Part shown: positions 63,520 through 64,000 of the stretch, one piece after another
Layout: the number at the start of each line of letters is the position of its first letter
Position numbering within the stretch: position 1 is the stretch's first letter
NCBI GenBank assembly: GCA_945939115.1
Contig: CAMEVC010000003.1
Span: forward strand, 124,001-188,000
Reading direction: 5' to 3'
Length of the DNA stretch: 64,000 bases
Source: an uncultured Eubacterium sp.
GTDB lineage: Bacteria > Bacillota > Clostridia > Lachnospirales > Lachnospiraceae
Made by a program: the position numbers and the translations under genes
The notes under the pieces: generated by a model
Seen by the model: the letters and a program-made list of their open reading frames with translations, nothing else
Database searches by the model: none
What the model was told of the DNA's origin: nothing

Positions 63520-63574
63520 AAAAAATGTGCCGCTGTCAGTCACTTTGGTAGGTAATTGACTGCACTCACGACAC
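63520..63574 (-). terminator. Terminator-like hairpin in the M20 operon leader (putative attenuator)
   Basis: On the minus strand GUGUCG pairs with CGGCAC (one G-U) and CAGUCA with UGACUG, around an ACCUACC-containing loop. A run of T residues follows. It lies downstream of the promoter at 63616-63644 and 33 bases before the M20 start, between divergent genes, so it cannot end an upstream gene. Confidence 0.7.
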
Positions 63575-63615
63575 ATCTTCGTATCCGTATATTATTATTA
63601 ATCCTGTTAACATAA

Positions 63616-63644
63616 ACTATACCAAAAAAAGCCCGGATGTGCAA
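63616..63644 (-). promoter_or_regulatory. Sigma-A promoter of the M20 operon
   Basis: Minus-strand TTGCAC and TATAGT are 17 bases apart; the predicted start is near 63609, giving a leader of about 120 bases. The remaining part of the 63488-63820 gap, to azlC, is AT-rich and holds no gene I can support. Confidence 0.6.
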
Positions 63645-63820
63645 TCTTTATATTGTTTATTTTTTGTCATATACATTCCTAAATTTAACTCGCTCATTAA
63701 TAAATAAAAATAATATGTGATTTTATTATAAATATATGGTAGAATTCTTTCTTAGCCTTAATATATTAAGCACATGAAAAACATTGCATTGATTATGACA
63801 ATATAGAAATGAGGTTTACC

Positions 63821-64000
63821 ATGAATAACTTCAGACGCGGACTGGCAGCAGGAATCCCAATTGCACTTGGATATCTGTCAGTGGCATTTACATTTGGAAT
63901 AATGGCGGTATCTTATGGATTGACATGGTGGCAGGCTCTGCTCATTTCCATGACAACCCTTACTTCTGCCGGACAATTTGCAGGCATTGGAATCATGATA
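63821..64000 (+). CDS. azlC: AzlC-family branched-chain amino acid permease, N-terminal part
   Basis: The 60 codons present (MNNFRRGLAAGIPIALGYL, then TTLTSAGQFAGI) match the start of AzlC, the large subunit of the AzlCD exporter for branched-chain amino acids. The gene runs off the window. It starts behind GAGG and is divergent from the M20 operon. Confidence 0.85.
   Translation, partial: MNNFRRGLAAGIPIALGYLSVAFTFGIMAVSYGLTWWQALLISMTTLTSAGQFAGIGIMI

Noticed and set aside
63520-63610. T-box or known riboswitch in the M20 leader
   Set aside because: The leader before the terminator is only ~35 bases and lacks a T-box sequence or any aptamer motif I recognise.

Overview
The window looks like a chromosomal segment of a low-GC, Gram-positive anaerobe of the Lachnospiraceae (Lachnospira/Eubacterium/Roseburia type). 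The basis is AT-rich composition, strong GGAGG ribosome sites, consensus sigma-A promoters, a K+-dependent-type membrane pyrophosphatase, VanZ/RDD, YibE/F, M15B and DUF5058-type proteins, sortase-like C-termini, and no outer-membrane genes. The species is inferred, not proven. Nearly all genes lie on the minus strand. I see no tRNA, rRNA, CRISPR array, transposase or phage gene.

Layout. 0-1.4 kb: end of an ABC-2-like permease and a decayed aspartoacylase/M14-type pseudogene. 1.5-8.8 kb: a 1301-aa ECF-S-like/propeller/HD-GYP/REC sensor, a YibE/F protein and a wall-anchored metallophosphoesterase. 9-15 kb: class III aminotransferase and potABCD polyamine importer, each behind a terminator-like leader hairpin. 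15.3-21.9 kb: NSS symporter, lipoprotein, a GntR(YtrA)-ABC operon ending in a gutted GNAT gene, an SDR, a hicAB toxin-antitoxin pair (hicA is missing from the ORF track) and a PsiE-like protein. 22.2-27.8 kb: hppA, an AAC(3)-fold acetyltransferase, a VanY-like carboxypeptidase, and a truncated C39-peptidase locus with a 30-codon ORF and an XRE regulator. 27.9-36.4 kb: two giant FtsX-type permeases, their ATPase, and a histidine kinase/response regulator. 36.4-41.2 kb: MoxR, DUF58, transglutaminase and a small membrane protein, interrupted by a hairpin-rich 131-bp element with 13-bp flanking repeats. 41.3-49.9 kb: AraC regulator, MATE pump, VanZ-RDD fusion, HD hydrolase, Dabb protein, an intergenic palindrome array, MetY, MBL hydrolase, endonuclease IV and a cupin. 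49.9-58.6 kb: a five-gene signalling operon (two BMP/PnrA-like binding proteins, two hybrid kinases with REC and HPt, one HD-GYP-REC protein). 58.6-63.5 kb: M20 amidohydrolase, DUF5058, a second membrane protein and two Gfo/Idh/MocA oxidoreductases. 63.8 kb to the end: start of azlC.

How they fit together. The most unusual unit is the 49.9-58.6 kb operon. Two membrane-tethered BMP-type binding proteins are encoded with no transporter permease or ATPase. They sit directly upstream of, and overlap, hybrid histidine kinases and an HD-GYP protein whose receiver domain is C-terminal. This looks like a ligand-sensing phosphorelay that controls cyclic-di-GMP turnover. The 1301-aa protein at the left end carries a paralogous HD-GYP-REC output module. 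A second theme is terminator-like hairpins in 5' leaders, two of them between divergent genes where they cannot end any transcript (pot operon and M20 operon), suggesting transcription attenuation. A third is genome decay: three genes show frameshifts, an internal deletion or 3' truncation that can be read directly.
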